Assembly: GCA_016719405.1 (NCBI GenBank) | Contig: JADJZE010000001.1 | Coordinates: forward strand, 868,001-932,000 | DNA length: 64,000 nucleotides | Source: Candidatus Aalborgicola lynettensis | GTDB taxonomy: Bacteria > Pseudomonadota > Gammaproteobacteria > Burkholderiales > Burkholderiaceae_C | Direction of reading: 5' to 3' | Part shown: in pieces, positions 1 to 7,905 of the stretch | Layout: each line of letters opens with the position of its first letter | Position numbering within the stretch: the stretch's first letter is position 1 | The notes under the pieces: model-generated | Told to the model about the DNA's origin: nothing | Seen by the model: only the letters and a program-made list of their open reading frames with translations | Database searches by the model: none | Made by a program: the position numbers and the translations under genes

Positions 1-637
1 CGGGGCTTTCGGTCACAAAAATCAGCTTGTCGGCCTGCAAGGCGGTGGCCACTGAGGTCGCCACTTCTTCCATGGCCAGGTTGAAGGCCTCACCAGTCGG
101 GGAAAAACCAAACGGCGACAGCAGCAGCAGCGCGCCCATGTCCAGCACCCGCGTGATGGCGGCAATGTCCACCTTGCGCACCAGGCCGCTGTGCTGAAAA
201 TCCACGCCATCCACAATGCCTACAGGCCGTGCAGTGATGAAGTTGCCCGAAATGACGCGCACCGTGGAGTCGGCCATGGGGGTGTTGGGCAAGCCTTGGC
301 TGAACGCGGCCTCAATCTCGTAGCGCAGTTGGCCAGCGGCCTCTTGCGCGCAGTCCAGCGCCACTTCGTCGGTAATGCGCATACCGTGCGAGTATTTGGC
401 CGCATGGCCCTTGGCCTGGAGCTGCTCGTTGACCTGCGGGCGAAAGCCGTGTACCAGCACAATCTTCACGCCCATGCTCTGGATCATGGCCAGATCCTGC
501 GCCAGGTGCTGCAGCTTGCCCGCCGCTATGGCCTCTCCCGCAATGCCCACCACAAAGGTCTGGTTGCGAAATTTGTGGATATACGGCGCCACCGAGCGGA
601 ACCAGGGCACAAAGGTGAAGTTGAAAACAGAGGTCAT
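1..637 (-). CDS. argA: Amino-acid N-acetyltransferase (N-acetylglutamate synthase), partial
   Basis: The reading frame starts at ATG 637 and runs open off the left edge of the window, so only about 212 N-terminal residues are present. The protein begins MTSVFNFTFVPWFRSVAPYI and continues with GKLQHLAQDLAMIQSMGVK and LVHGFRPQVNEQL, the amino-acid-kinase-like domain of ArgA; the C-terminal GNAT domain lies outside. ArgA acetylates glutamate with acetyl-CoA, the first step of arginine synthesis, and is usually feedback-inhibited by arginine through this kinase-like domain. It is divergent from the glycosyltransferase gene, with 78 bases between the starts. ArgB-type acetylglutamate kinase is the nearest alternative, but the N-terminus fits ArgA better. 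Confidence 0.85.
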   Translation of the reverse strand, partial: MTSVFNFTFVPWFRSVAPYIHKFRNQTFVVGIAGEAIAAGKLQHLAQDLAMIQSMGVKIVLVHGFRPQVNEQLQAKGHAAKYSHGMRITDEVALDCAQEAAGQLRYEIEAAFSQGLPNTPMADSTVRVISGNFITARPVGIVDGVDFQHSGLVRKVDIAAITRVLDMGALLLLSPFGFSPTGEAFNLAMEEVATSVATALQADKLIFVTESP

Positions 638-715
638 GGCACGCGGTTCGGATTAGGGTTTGAAAACAAATACTTGAGCCTGACGACTGAAGCCTTTGTG
701 TTAGTCTAGCCAAAA

Positions 716-1570
716 ATGAATTCGCCAAATTTTTTGTCCGTGGTGATTACCACCTACAACCGTGGCGACGCATTGTTGGCGGTTTTTGAGGGGTTGGCGC
801 GCCAAACGGATCGCAAGTTTCAGGTTGTTATCGCCGATGATGGATCCACCGTGGATCAACAGCGCAAAATATTTGAGTCACCTGTGGCCAGGCATTTGCA
901 GGCCATTCATGTGTGGCATCCCGATGTTGGGTTTACGGCTTCGCGCATTCGCAATCGGGGTGTGGCGGCTTCGAGTGCTCCATATATTGTGTTTCTGGAC
1001 GGGGATTGCGTGCCAGAAGTCGACTTTATTGCGCGCCACAAGGCGCTGGCGCAAGCTGGATGCGTGGTTAATGGCAGTCGTGTACTGCTTGCCCCGGAAC
1101 TCACCGATGCCGTGCTCAGTGGACACGAGTGTGTTGTTGGACGATCGCCCTGCTATTGGGTTGTCACACGGATGTCGGGAAGGGCTAGCAAACTTAGTGG
1201 CGTATTGAGACTGCCTGATGGCGCGTTTCGTATTCGCCACAACTTCAGCTGGAAGGGTATCCGAAGTTGCAACATGGGCGTGTGGCGGTGCGACTTTGAA
1301 TCGGTCAATGGCTTCGATGAGTCATTCGTAGGGTGGGGGCACGAAGATGCTGATTTTGTTTTGCGACTTCATCATCAAGGTGTGCGTCGAAAAAACGGAT
1401 TTTGTGGTACCGAGGTCTACCATCTGTGGCACCCGGAAGCTGCGAGAGTTCACGAGTCCCTGAATGCACAAACTGTTAGGGATCGTGCCAAGACAAATAT
1501 CACGCAGCCCCTGTTGGGGTACGCTCAGAAACGTATTAACGACGATGCAGTAATCACGAGACTGGGATAA
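716..1570 (+). CDS. Family 2 glycosyltransferase with galactosyltransferase-type C-terminus
   Basis: This is a 284-residue GT-A fold enzyme. The N-terminus SVVITTYNRGDAL and ADDGST are nucleotide-sugar binding motifs, FLDGDC (about residue 95) is the DXD-type metal site, and GWGHEDADFVLRL (about residue 204) is the acceptor/C-terminal motif of chondroitin-polymerase and galactosyltransferase-like GT2 proteins. No signal peptide or membrane segment is visible, so it should act at the cytoplasmic face on a lipid-linked or surface glycan. It stops only 7 bases before the tolB start, so it is probably co-transcribed with the tol-pal genes, where tolA would normally be. Its base composition looks more AT-rich than that of genes further right. 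The acceptor is unknown. Confidence 0.8.
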   Translation: MNSPNFLSVVITTYNRGDALLAVFEGLARQTDRKFQVVIADDGSTVDQQRKIFESPVARHLQAIHVWHPDVGFTASRIRNRGVAASSAPYIVFLDGDCVPEVDFIARHKALAQAGCVVNGSRVLLAPELTDAVLSGHECVVGRSPCYWVVTRMSGRASKLSGVLRLPDGAFRIRHNFSWKGIRSCNMGVWRCDFESVNGFDESFVGWGHEDADFVLRLHHQGVRRKNGFCGTEVYHLWHPEAARVHESLNAQTVRDRAKTNITQPLLGYAQKRINDDAVITRLG

Positions 1571-1577
1571 TGACGGT

Positions 1578-2843
1578 ATGTTGAAGAGAATATTTCTTGC
1601 TTTTTTGGCGGGCGCTGCTTGCCTACCCGCCTTTTCACAATTTCGCGTGGAAGTTTCCGGGGTGGGGTTGACACAGATCCCTATCGCTGTCGTTTCATTC
1701 CGTGGAGATGAGGCGGCGCCCCAAAAGATTGGTGGAATCGTCCAGGCTGACCTTGAGCGTAGTGGTCAATTTCGGGCTGTCGATTCTGCGGGGGGAGGGC
1801 TAGATGAGTCTTCCAGGCCTGATTTGTCGGCATGGCGCCAAAAGGGCTCTGATGCAGTCGTAACAGGCAGCTTAGTCCGCTTGGCAGATGGCCGATTTGA
1901 TGTTCGTATGCGCTTGTGGGATGTGGTTCGCGGCCAGGATTTGGGTGGGCAGAGTTTCGTGGTGGTCGCAGGTGACTTGCGCTTGGTGGCGCACCGACTG
2001 GCTGACTTTATTTACGAAAAACTCACCGGTGAAAAAGGCGTATTTTCGACGCGGATTGTTTACGTGACAAAAAACGGACAGTCCTATAACCTGTGGGTTG
2101 CAGATGCAGACGGTGAAAACGCGCAGAGCGCGCTTGCGAGCACGGAGCCTATCATTTCACCCTCATGGTCGCCAAGCGGAAACCAAATTGCCTACGTATC
2201 GTTCGAATCCCGCAAGCCGGTGATTTACGTGCACGATGTCGCATCCGGCAAGCGGCGTTTGATTGCGAATTTCAAAGGATCGAACAGTGCCCCGGCGTGG
2301 TCACCGGATGGCAAAACTTTGGCGGCGACGCTGAGTCGCGATGGTGGGTCACAGTTGTATTTGATGGATGCCAATGGCGGTGAGCCGAAACGTCTGGCTC
2401 AATCGGGATCCATTGATACTGAGCCCACATTTACATCGGATGGCAAGACGATTTACTTTGTAAGTGACAGAGGAGGCTCTCCTCAAATTTACCGGACTGC
2501 CGTGAATGGAGGGGGGGCAGAGCGAGTCACATTTAATGGCACGTACAATATATCGCCCGCCTTAAGCCGCGATGGAAAATGGCTGGCTTATATTTCGCGA
2601 GTGAGTGGTTCGTTCAAATTGCATGTGATGGATCTGGCTTCTGGAGTGTCCACTGTGGTCTCCGATTCCATAGCGGATGAAAATCCCAGCTTTTCACCCA
2701 ACAGCAAGTTGATCATTTATGCCACCCAACAGCAAGGGCGTGAGGCTCTTATGACGACCACGCTGGATGGGAAGATCAAGGCCCGGTTAGCGGGTCAAAA
2801 CGGTGATATTCGTGAGCCCGATTGGGGGCCGGTACAGAGGTAA
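1578..2843 (+). CDS. tolB: Tol-Pal system beta-propeller protein TolB
   Basis: A 421-residue periplasmic protein with signal peptide MLKRIFLAFLAGAACLPAFS. The N-terminal TolB domain (about 25-160) is followed by a six-blade beta-propeller with repeated W/F-S-P-[SD]-G units (PSWSPSGNQIAYV, PAWSPDGKTLAAT, PTFTSDGKTIYFV, PALSRDGKWLAYI). TolB binds Pal and links the inner-membrane TolQRA motor to the outer membrane during division. The following genes pal and cpoB are in the usual order, but tolQ, tolR and tolA are not upstream; a glycosyltransferase is there instead. Length is normal for the family (E. coli TolB is 430). Confidence 0.97.
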   Translation: MLKRIFLAFLAGAACLPAFSQFRVEVSGVGLTQIPIAVVSFRGDEAAPQKIGGIVQADLERSGQFRAVDSAGGGLDESSRPDLSAWRQKGSDAVVTGSLVRLADGRFDVRMRLWDVVRGQDLGGQSFVVVAGDLRLVAHRLADFIYEKLTGEKGVFSTRIVYVTKNGQSYNLWVADADGENAQSALASTEPIISPSWSPSGNQIAYVSFESRKPVIYVHDVASGKRRLIANFKGSNSAPAWSPDGKTLAATLSRDGGSQLYLMDANGGEPKRLAQSGSIDTEPTFTSDGKTIYFVSDRGGSPQIYRTAVNGGGAERVTFNGTYNISPALSRDGKWLAYISRVSGSFKLHVMDLASGVSTVVSDSIADENPSFSPNSKLIIYATQQQGREALMTTTLDGKIKARLAGQNGDIREPDWGPVQR

Positions 2844-2867
2844 TTGAATTCAAACTAGGAGTGATTG

Positions 2868-3407
2868 ATGAAGAAGTTGATGTTGGTGATGGCCATTCCA
2901 GCGGTGCTGGCAGCGTGCGGTTCTACAGTAAAACTGGACAAGGTTCCGGTTGAAGATAAAGCGGGAACCAGCGTGTCGCAACCAGCGGCAGATAGCAGCA
3001 ATAGCGGTACGGGTGTCGCGCAAACCAGTGTGACAGCTGTCGATGCCGGAAAGTCCGGTCAAGATGGTGCTGCGCAGGGAGTGGCCCGGGTGGTGTACTT
3101 TGATTACGATAGTTTTGTCATTCGGCCTGAGTTTCAGTCAGTAATTGAAAATCACGCACGTCTCATCAAAACGGATAAAAATAAAAAAGTTGTAATCGAA
3201 GGACACACCGATGAACGTGGGGGGCGAGAGTACAACCTGGCGTTAGGTCAAAAGCGTGCTGAAGCAGTGCGCAGTCGTTTGGGGTTGCTCGGCGTAGCTG
3301 AGAGTCAAGTTGAGGCAGTGAGTTTTGGCAAGGAAAAACCTGCGGTACAAGGCTCGACGGAAGCTGCGATGGAAAAAAATCGTCGTGCAGAAATTTCTTA
3401 CCGATGA
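2868..3407 (+). CDS. pal: Peptidoglycan-associated lipoprotein Pal
   Basis: 179 residues from ATG 2868. AGGAG at 2857-2861 lies 6 bases upstream and decides this start over an in-frame TTG three bases earlier. A lipoprotein signal with lipobox LAAC places the mature N-terminal Cys at about residue 17. A low-complexity linker rich in Ser, Ala and Val follows, then an OmpA_C domain (about 70-179) with the diaminopimelate-binding GHTDERGGREYNLALGQKRA. Pal anchors the outer membrane to peptidoglycan and binds TolB. It ends in an ATGA overlap with cpoB, which suggests translational coupling. Confidence 0.97.
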   Translation: MKKLMLVMAIPAVLAACGSTVKLDKVPVEDKAGTSVSQPAADSSNSGTGVAQTSVTAVDAGKSGQDGAAQGVARVVYFDYDSFVIRPEFQSVIENHARLIKTDKNKKVVIEGHTDERGGREYNLALGQKRAEAVRSRLGLLGVAESQVEAVSFGKEKPAVQGSTEAAMEKNRRAEISYR

Positions 3408-4204
3408 GGTGTACACGGTTTGCTTGGGGCGTTAGCGCGTTGCGCATCGCGGCGACTGCCTCCTTCGTATTGTTGTCGACCCATGTGAATGCGGGCCTGT
3501 TCGAAGATGAGGAAGCCCGGCGTGCAATATTGGACTTGCGCCAAAAGTTCGAGGCATACAAAGTCGAATCTGTGCAAAACATGGCTGACGGGGTTAAGCG
3601 TGCGTCGGAAGATTCCGCGCAGATGCAGCGCAGCCTGCTGGATTTGCAAAATCAACTTGAAGTGCTTCGCACCGAATTGGCAAAGCTGCGTGGGCAGGAT
3701 GAGCAAACCGCGCGCGATGTGGCCGAAGTCCAGCATCGCCAAAAAGACGCCGCCCAGTCTTTGGATGAGCGCTTGCGAAAGCTCGAGCCCAGTCGTGTTG
3801 CGGTAGATGGTCGTGAATTCATGGCCGAGATAGCGGAAAAACGGGAGTACGAGGCAGCTTTGGGCGTCTTTCGCAAAGGTGATTTTGTCAATGCGCAAGT
3901 GGCATTCGTATCATTTTTGAATCGTTACGCCACCACGGGCTATCGTTCATCTGCCTTGTTTTGGTTGGGAAATGCACAGTACGCTACCAAAGAGTACAAG
4001 GAAGCGCTGGCGAGTTTCCGGGCATTGATAGCACATGATGCGGAGCATATGCGTGTGCCCGAATCGGTTTTGGCTATTGCAAATAGTCAGATAGAAATGA
4101 AAGACAACAAGGCAGCACGCAAGACTCTGGAAGAGTTGCTTGTGAATTACCCAGACTCGGAAGCTGCGGTGGCCGCCAAGGACCGTCTGGCGCGTTTCAA
4201 GTAG
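3404..4204 (+). CDS. cpoB: Cell division coordinator CpoB (YbgF)
   Basis: 266 residues. The ATG at 3404 overlaps the pal stop codon. An N-terminal signal peptide ends near HVNAG. The first part of the mature protein is a heptad-type coiled coil (about 35-120, rich in Gln, Glu and Leu) that trimerises in the E. coli homologue. The C-terminal half has TPR-like repeats beginning EYEAALGVFRKGDF and ALFWLGNAQYATKEYKEAL. CpoB couples the Tol system with PBP1B-LpoB during septal peptidoglycan synthesis. It closes the tol-pal part of the operon and runs directly into tcdA with a one-base overlap. Confidence 0.94.
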   Translation: MRCTRFAWGVSALRIAATASFVLLSTHVNAGLFEDEEARRAILDLRQKFEAYKVESVQNMADGVKRASEDSAQMQRSLLDLQNQLEVLRTELAKLRGQDEQTARDVAEVQHRQKDAAQSLDERLRKLEPSRVAVDGREFMAEIAEKREYEAALGVFRKGDFVNAQVAFVSFLNRYATTGYRSSALFWLGNAQYATKEYKEALASFRALIAHDAEHMRVPESVLAIANSQIEMKDNKAARKTLEELLVNYPDSEAAVAAKDRLARFK

Positions 4205-5013
4205 TGGTGGATAGCGAGTTGCCTGGGCCCCAAACTGGCTTGCCATCGAATGAGGATACTATCGATTTCGGTCGACGGTTCTCTGGTCTGGATCGTCTCT
4301 ATGGAATCCACGGCGCGACTGCGGTGCGCAATGCACATGTGGCCGTGGTGGGTATCGGTGGCGTAGGATCGTGGGCGGTGGAGGCGTTGGCACGCAGTGG
4401 TGTCGGACGTCTGACTTTGATTGATATGGATCACGTTGCTGAATCCAATATCAATCGGCAGGTCCATGCTCTGAGTACGACCATTGGCATGGCCAAAATT
4501 GAAGCCATGCAGGAGCGCATTGCACTCATAAACCCGCACTGCCACGTGCGCTGTCTGGATGCCTTTATTGCAACCGAAAATTGGCCGACCATTCTTCCCT
4601 CTGGCGTTGATGCAGTGATTGATGCTTGCGACCAAGTTAAAGCCAAAACAGAAATGGCGCATTGGTCCAGAAGTCGAGACGTCATTTTTATTGCGGTTGG
4701 CGCGGCTGGAGGTAAACGCCGTGCGCATCGCGTTGATATCGCTGACCTAACTGATGTCACACACGATCCTCTGTTGGCACAAGTGCGCTACCAATTGCGC
4801 AAACTGCATTGCGCCCCCAGAGCAGGTAAAAAGATGGGGGTGCACTGCGTCTACAGTGATGAACCGGTTCAGTCGGCAGATGATTCCTGCCAAATGCGAG
4901 CAGACAGCACCCTGAATTGTCACGGCTACGGCTCGGTTGTGTCGGTAACAGCAACCTTTGGTCTGTGTGCAGCAGGATGGGTGATGGATAAAATTTCCAC
5001 CAGCGACAGATAA
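4204..5013 (+). CDS. tcdA: tRNA threonylcarbamoyladenosine dehydratase TcdA
   Basis: A 269-residue E1-like (ThiF/MoeB fold) protein that starts with GTG at 4204, sharing one base with the cpoB stop. The nucleotide-binding loop VGIGGVGSWAVEALARSG (about residues 40-57) and LIDMDHVAESNINRQVHA are typical of TcdA/CsdL. The enzyme uses ATP to cyclise t6A37 of ANN-decoding tRNAs to ct6A. tRNA-Lys(UUU), a known t6A37 tRNA, lies just downstream, so enzyme and a likely substrate are neighbours. That pairing is probably incidental, but it is visible here. Length matches E. coli TcdA (268). Confidence 0.93.
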   Translation: MVDSELPGPQTGLPSNEDTIDFGRRFSGLDRLYGIHGATAVRNAHVAVVGIGGVGSWAVEALARSGVGRLTLIDMDHVAESNINRQVHALSTTIGMAKIEAMQERIALINPHCHVRCLDAFIATENWPTILPSGVDAVIDACDQVKAKTEMAHWSRSRDVIFIAVGAAGGKRRAHRVDIADLTDVTHDPLLAQVRYQLRKLHCAPRAGKKMGVHCVYSDEPVQSADDSCQMRADSTLNCHGYGSVVSVTATFGLCAAGWVMDKISTSDR

Positions 5014-5030
5014 TTGCGAGAAATAAACGC

Positions 5031-5036
5031 TATAAT
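5031..5036 (+). promoter_or_regulatory. Candidate -10 box upstream of tRNA-Lys
   Basis: A perfect TATAAT lies 45 bases before the mature tRNA start, just after the tcdA stop. No good -35 sits at 16-18 bases upstream. A TTGACG at 5044-5049 could belong to a second promoter with a poor -10 near 5068. The site is a composition-based guess. Confidence 0.35.
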
Positions 5037-5081
5037 TTAAGGCTTGACGGGGTGATGCAATTTTCTTTGTGTTAGCCTGTT

Positions 5082-5157
5082 GGGACGTTAGCTCAGTTGG
5101 TAGAGCAGCGGACTTTTAATCCGTTTGTCGTGGGTTCGACCCCCGCACGTCCCACCA
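5082..5157 (+). tRNA. tRNA-Lys (anticodon TTT)
   Basis: A complete 76-base cloverleaf. The acceptor stem GGGACGT pairs with ACGTCCC, the D-loop region is TAGCTCAGTTGGTAGAGC, the anticodon loop CTTTTAA (5113-5119) carries TTT at 5115-5117, and the T-loop contains GGTTCGACC. Discriminator A (5154) is followed by an encoded CCA (5155-5157). It decodes AAA/AAG. A strong hairpin terminator starts a few bases downstream, so this is a single-tRNA transcript or the end of the tcdA transcript. Confidence 0.97.
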
Positions 5158-5162
5158 AAATT

Positions 5163-5200
5163 AAATGGCTTGCCACTGCGAAGTGGCAAGCCATTTTTAT
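5163..5200 (+). terminator. Rho-independent terminator after tRNA-Lys
   Basis: TGGCTTGCCACT (5166-5177) pairs perfectly with AGTGGCAAGCCA (5182-5193) around a GCGA loop and is followed by TTTTTATT. The 12-bp stem plus U-tract is a textbook intrinsic terminator. Three A's before the stem would also allow it to work in the opposite direction. Confidence 0.93.
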
Positions 5201-5231
5201 TATCTGTCTGTTTTGCAGTTGGCTATGGACC

Positions 5232-5259
5232 TTGACCCAGTCGCTGGGCAACGTATCTT
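5232..5259 (+). promoter_or_regulatory. Candidate sigma70 promoter for the DUF3334 gene
   Basis: TTGACC (5232-5237), a 16-base spacer and TATCTT (5254-5259) resemble a sigma70 promoter and lie just after the tRNA terminator. This would give a leader of about 170 bases before the start at 5440. No clear sigma28 (flagellar) promoter was found. Apart from this, 5201-5439 shows no gene that I can support. Confidence 0.35.
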
Positions 5260-5439
5260 TTTCCGATAGCCGGGCGCGCGAATTGTTCGTAAGCGGGTGG
5301 CAAATGCCTGGAATAAGCAGGCTGTTGCGGTCTTCAAACCGTCCCAAAATTCCAATTACACAGCATAATAAAAACATCAGTGGTGGGTGCTTGGTAGGCA
5401 CCTCGTTCGTCTGCAATACGAAAATAGATAAGGATGACA

Positions 5440-6135
5440 ATGACAACCGATAGCTCGCATGTTGTATATGGAACCGAAGATGTCCTGGTCACTTTGTGCA
5501 ACTCAGTTACCCGTGTTCTGAATGTTGCAACCCAGAGCAAGATCAACTACTCCGGCATGGTGCAACGGATCACCAAAATTGGATTGAAGCCTGATATTGG
5601 TTGCTTTGTCGTATTTGACGGTGGTTTTTCCGGCCTGGTGGTGCTGAACTTTGGTGCCGCAACCGCCATGGAAATTTACGAGAAATACATGCTTAACATG
5701 GGCATGCCCAAAAGTGAATTGGCCGGTTCGCATACGTCGGATGAAGTAAGTAACATCATGGGCGAATTGATGAACCAGATTGTTGGTGATTTCACCGGCA
5801 AAGTGCGCCGCGAGTTGCAAACCAACATCACCCAGAATCAGCCCAAGATGCTGGTTTTGAACAAGCAAGTCATGCTCAATGTGGATACGCCACTCGATCG
5901 CCCGGAAATGCGGCGTGTCACGTTTTATACCGATAAAAACAACATCTTTTATCTCGAACTGGCCATAGACCGCACCGAGTTCATCAAGCTTTACGAATTT
6001 GATGCCAATGAAGAACTCGACCCGGATGCGGTACTTGCGCAAGTTTCCAGCCAATCTGCCCAGACTTCCGGGGCTACTGGAACTGACGCACCGGCAGGTG
6101 ACCATGACGATCTATTGAAGTCTTTGGGAATGTGA
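5440..6135 (+). CDS. CheX-like DUF3334 family protein with CheZ-like C-terminal tail
   Basis: 231 residues from ATG 5440. AAGGA at 5430-5434 is spaced 5 bases from this ATG, whereas the alternative ATG at 5434 overlaps the ribosome-binding site. Core blocks such as CFVVFDGGFSGLVVLNF and HTSDEVSNIMGELMNQIVG match what I recall of DUF3334. The block GELMNQIVG carries E-x-x-N, the catalytic pattern of CheC/CheX/FliY phosphatases that dephosphorylate CheY. After an Ala/Ser/Thr-rich linker the protein ends DHDDLLKSLGM, very close to the CheY-binding end of E. coli CheZ (DDLLDSLGF) and of the CheZ at 40250-40873. No signal peptide is seen. CheY binding and phosphatase activity are inferred. Confidence 0.7.
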   Translation: MTTDSSHVVYGTEDVLVTLCNSVTRVLNVATQSKINYSGMVQRITKIGLKPDIGCFVVFDGGFSGLVVLNFGAATAMEIYEKYMLNMGMPKSELAGSHTSDEVSNIMGELMNQIVGDFTGKVRRELQTNITQNQPKMLVLNKQVMLNVDTPLDRPEMRRVTFYTDKNNIFYLELAIDRTEFIKLYEFDANEELDPDAVLAQVSSQSAQTSGATGTDAPAGDHDDLLKSLGM

Positions 6136-6899
6136 CAGTGGCGTTGCATTTTAGTTTATTGGCTGTGGCTGTGGCGGGGGTGATTGGTGTCATGGTGTGT
6201 GGGTGTGAGGCCACCCCAAAAACGGTACCTTCCACTGCATCGGGAAAAAAAATTGACGTTATCGATTTGGATAACGATAGCTTGATCCGCATTTATCATG
6301 CGCAGCTGGGGGCTCCAGCCATGTACCGCGATACTGTGCTCACCACGTTGGCGGCAACTCGGAGCAGTGAGTTCAGTCAACCCGCCAATGCGGCTCTGAA
6401 AGAATCGGATGCCACGTTTCGCGAACAATCAAAGGACCTGGTTTTCAGGGACTTTTCCAGGTCGGCATCAAAGATGTCCGTTGGTTCGGTATTGGCGATT
6501 CCCGTGGCATTTTCGGTCATGCCTATTAATTCTGGCGGCAACACATTCCAGATATGCATTGAAGGTATATGTGCCAAACCCTACGTTGTAAAACTGGGGC
6601 AGGGGGCCTACAAGTTGCATTTGACCGTTACGGCTGAGAAGTTTCTGACCCTTACTGCGACAAACAAGGACGACGCCACGGATCTGGAATCTGAATTTGA
6701 TTCAATGGGCCGCCAGGGTAACGCGGTGGTCTACGCCAAAGTTGATCGCATCAGTCTGGAAGCCCGTTATGCGCCCACCGTGCATGCATCGGTTTACCGT
6801 GTTTCGCTCAAAAAACGCCCTCAATACAGCGAAACCACGGTGATGGCCATTTACCGGTATCCGGAACTCGCGGATATCAAGGTCGCAAACAGCCCGTAA
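6132..6899 (+). CDS. Putative lipoprotein of unknown function
   Basis: 255 residues, starting with GTG 6132 inside a GTGA overlap with the preceding gene; a second GTG at 6138 is possible. A hydrophobic leader (residues 4-22) ends VMVCGC, a possible lipobox with Cys25, followed by a flexible Thr/Ser stretch. The rest is soluble. Features include IDLDNDSLIRIYHAQ, a paired-Cys stretch ICIEGICAKPY that could form a disulfide, and a long alternating beta-type pattern. I do not recognise the family. Overlap with the DUF3334 gene suggests they are co-translated. Location is probably the outer membrane or periplasm. Confidence 0.6.
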   Translation: MTVALHFSLLAVAVAGVIGVMVCGCEATPKTVPSTASGKKIDVIDLDNDSLIRIYHAQLGAPAMYRDTVLTTLAATRSSEFSQPANAALKESDATFREQSKDLVFRDFSRSASKMSVGSVLAIPVAFSVMPINSGGNTFQICIEGICAKPYVVKLGQGAYKLHLTVTAEKFLTLTATNKDDATDLESEFDSMGRQGNAVVYAKVDRISLEARYAPTVHASVYRVSLKKRPQYSETTVMAIYRYPELADIKVANSP

Positions 6900-6949
6900 G
6901 GCGCAATTGGATCCATGGCGCGCAGGCACACTGCGCCGCCAGCGTAGGC

Positions 6950-7858
6950 TTATTTCGCCACCTGCGCCATCTTCATGGCCGATCCAATCAGTGCAGCCAC
7001 TTCGGTCATATTGCTTGGCACAATGAGGGTGGTCGCCGCGTCGGCTGCAACCTTTGAATAGGCATCCACGGCCTTCTCGGCCACCTTGAGTTGCACCGCC
7101 TGATCGCCGCCCGGCTGGCGAATGGCGGCTGCTACCCGTTCAATGGCCTGTGCGTTGGCTTCTGCCACTGCCAGAATGGCCGCTGCCTCACCCTGTGCGG
7201 CATTGATGGCGGCCTGTTTTTCGCCTTCCGATCGGGCAATAAAGGCTTCACGTTCACCCGTGGCGATGTTGATCTGTTCCTGGCGACGCCCCTCGGAGGC
7301 GGCGATCAGCGCCCGTTTTTCGCGCTCGGCGGTGATTTGCTGCTGCATGGCATGCAGGATTTCTTTGGGTGGCGTCAGGTCTTTGATTTCGTAACGCAAC
7401 ACCTTTACGCCCCAATTCAGCGCCGCCTCGTCGATGGCCTGCACCACCTGCGCATTGATGATGTCGCGTTCCTCGAACGTCTTGTCCAGCTCCAGTTTGC
7501 CGATGACCGAGCGCAGCGAAGTTTGCGCCAATTGCGAAATGGCCATGATGTAGTTGCTTGAGCCGTAGCTGGCGCGCATGGCATCCGTGACTTGAAAATA
7601 CAAAATGCCATCCACTTGCAACTGGGTGTTGTCACGGGTAATGCAAACCTGGCTGGGGATGTCGAGCGGGATTTCCTTGAGCACGTGTTTGTAGGCCACA
7701 CGGTCAATAAACGGCATCAGGAAGTTCAGTCCGGGTGTGAGCGTGCCGTTGTATTTACCCAGACGCTCCACCACCCAAGCGTGCTGCTGTGGCACGACTT
7801 TGACCGACTTGATTACAAAGAGAATGGCAATTGCCAGCAAGATCAGACCTATTTGCAT
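6950..7858 (-). CDS. SPFH/Band 7 (stomatin-like, paraslipin/QmcA-type) membrane protein
   Basis: About 302 residues. The track-length TTG start is unlikely. Two ATGs lie at 7861 and 7858, and AAGGA is better spaced (6 bases) from the second. One N-terminal membrane segment (MQIGLILLAIAILFVI) is followed by the SPFH domain (KVVPQQHAWVVERLGKYNG, DNTQLQVDGILYFQV) and a long Ala/Glu/Gln coiled coil (REKRALIAASEGRRQEQ) that drives oligomerisation. Family members form large cages or microdomains that organise membrane proteases. It follows an NfeD gene by 47 bases, the classic NfeD-SPFH operon pair, and the two proteins probably act together. Confidence 0.9.
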   Translation of the reverse strand: MQIGLILLAIAILFVIKSVKVVPQQHAWVVERLGKYNGTLTPGLNFLMPFIDRVAYKHVLKEIPLDIPSQVCITRDNTQLQVDGILYFQVTDAMRASYGSSNYIMAISQLAQTSLRSVIGKLELDKTFEERDIINAQVVQAIDEAALNWGVKVLRYEIKDLTPPKEILHAMQQQITAEREKRALIAASEGRRQEQINIATGEREAFIARSEGEKQAAINAAQGEAAAILAVAEANAQAIERVAAAIRQPGGDQAVQLKVAEKAVDAYSKVAADAATTLIVPSNMTEVAALIGSAMKMAQVAK

Positions 7859-7905
7859 CATGTTTCCTTCCAAAAAATTAAAGACCGTTCAGAAGCGGTG
7901 GGGAA

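Noticed and set aside
5097..5453. Open frames overlapping the tRNA-Lys and its terminator
   Set aside because: They begin inside the tRNA and run through the hairpin; no domain or ribosome-binding site supports them.
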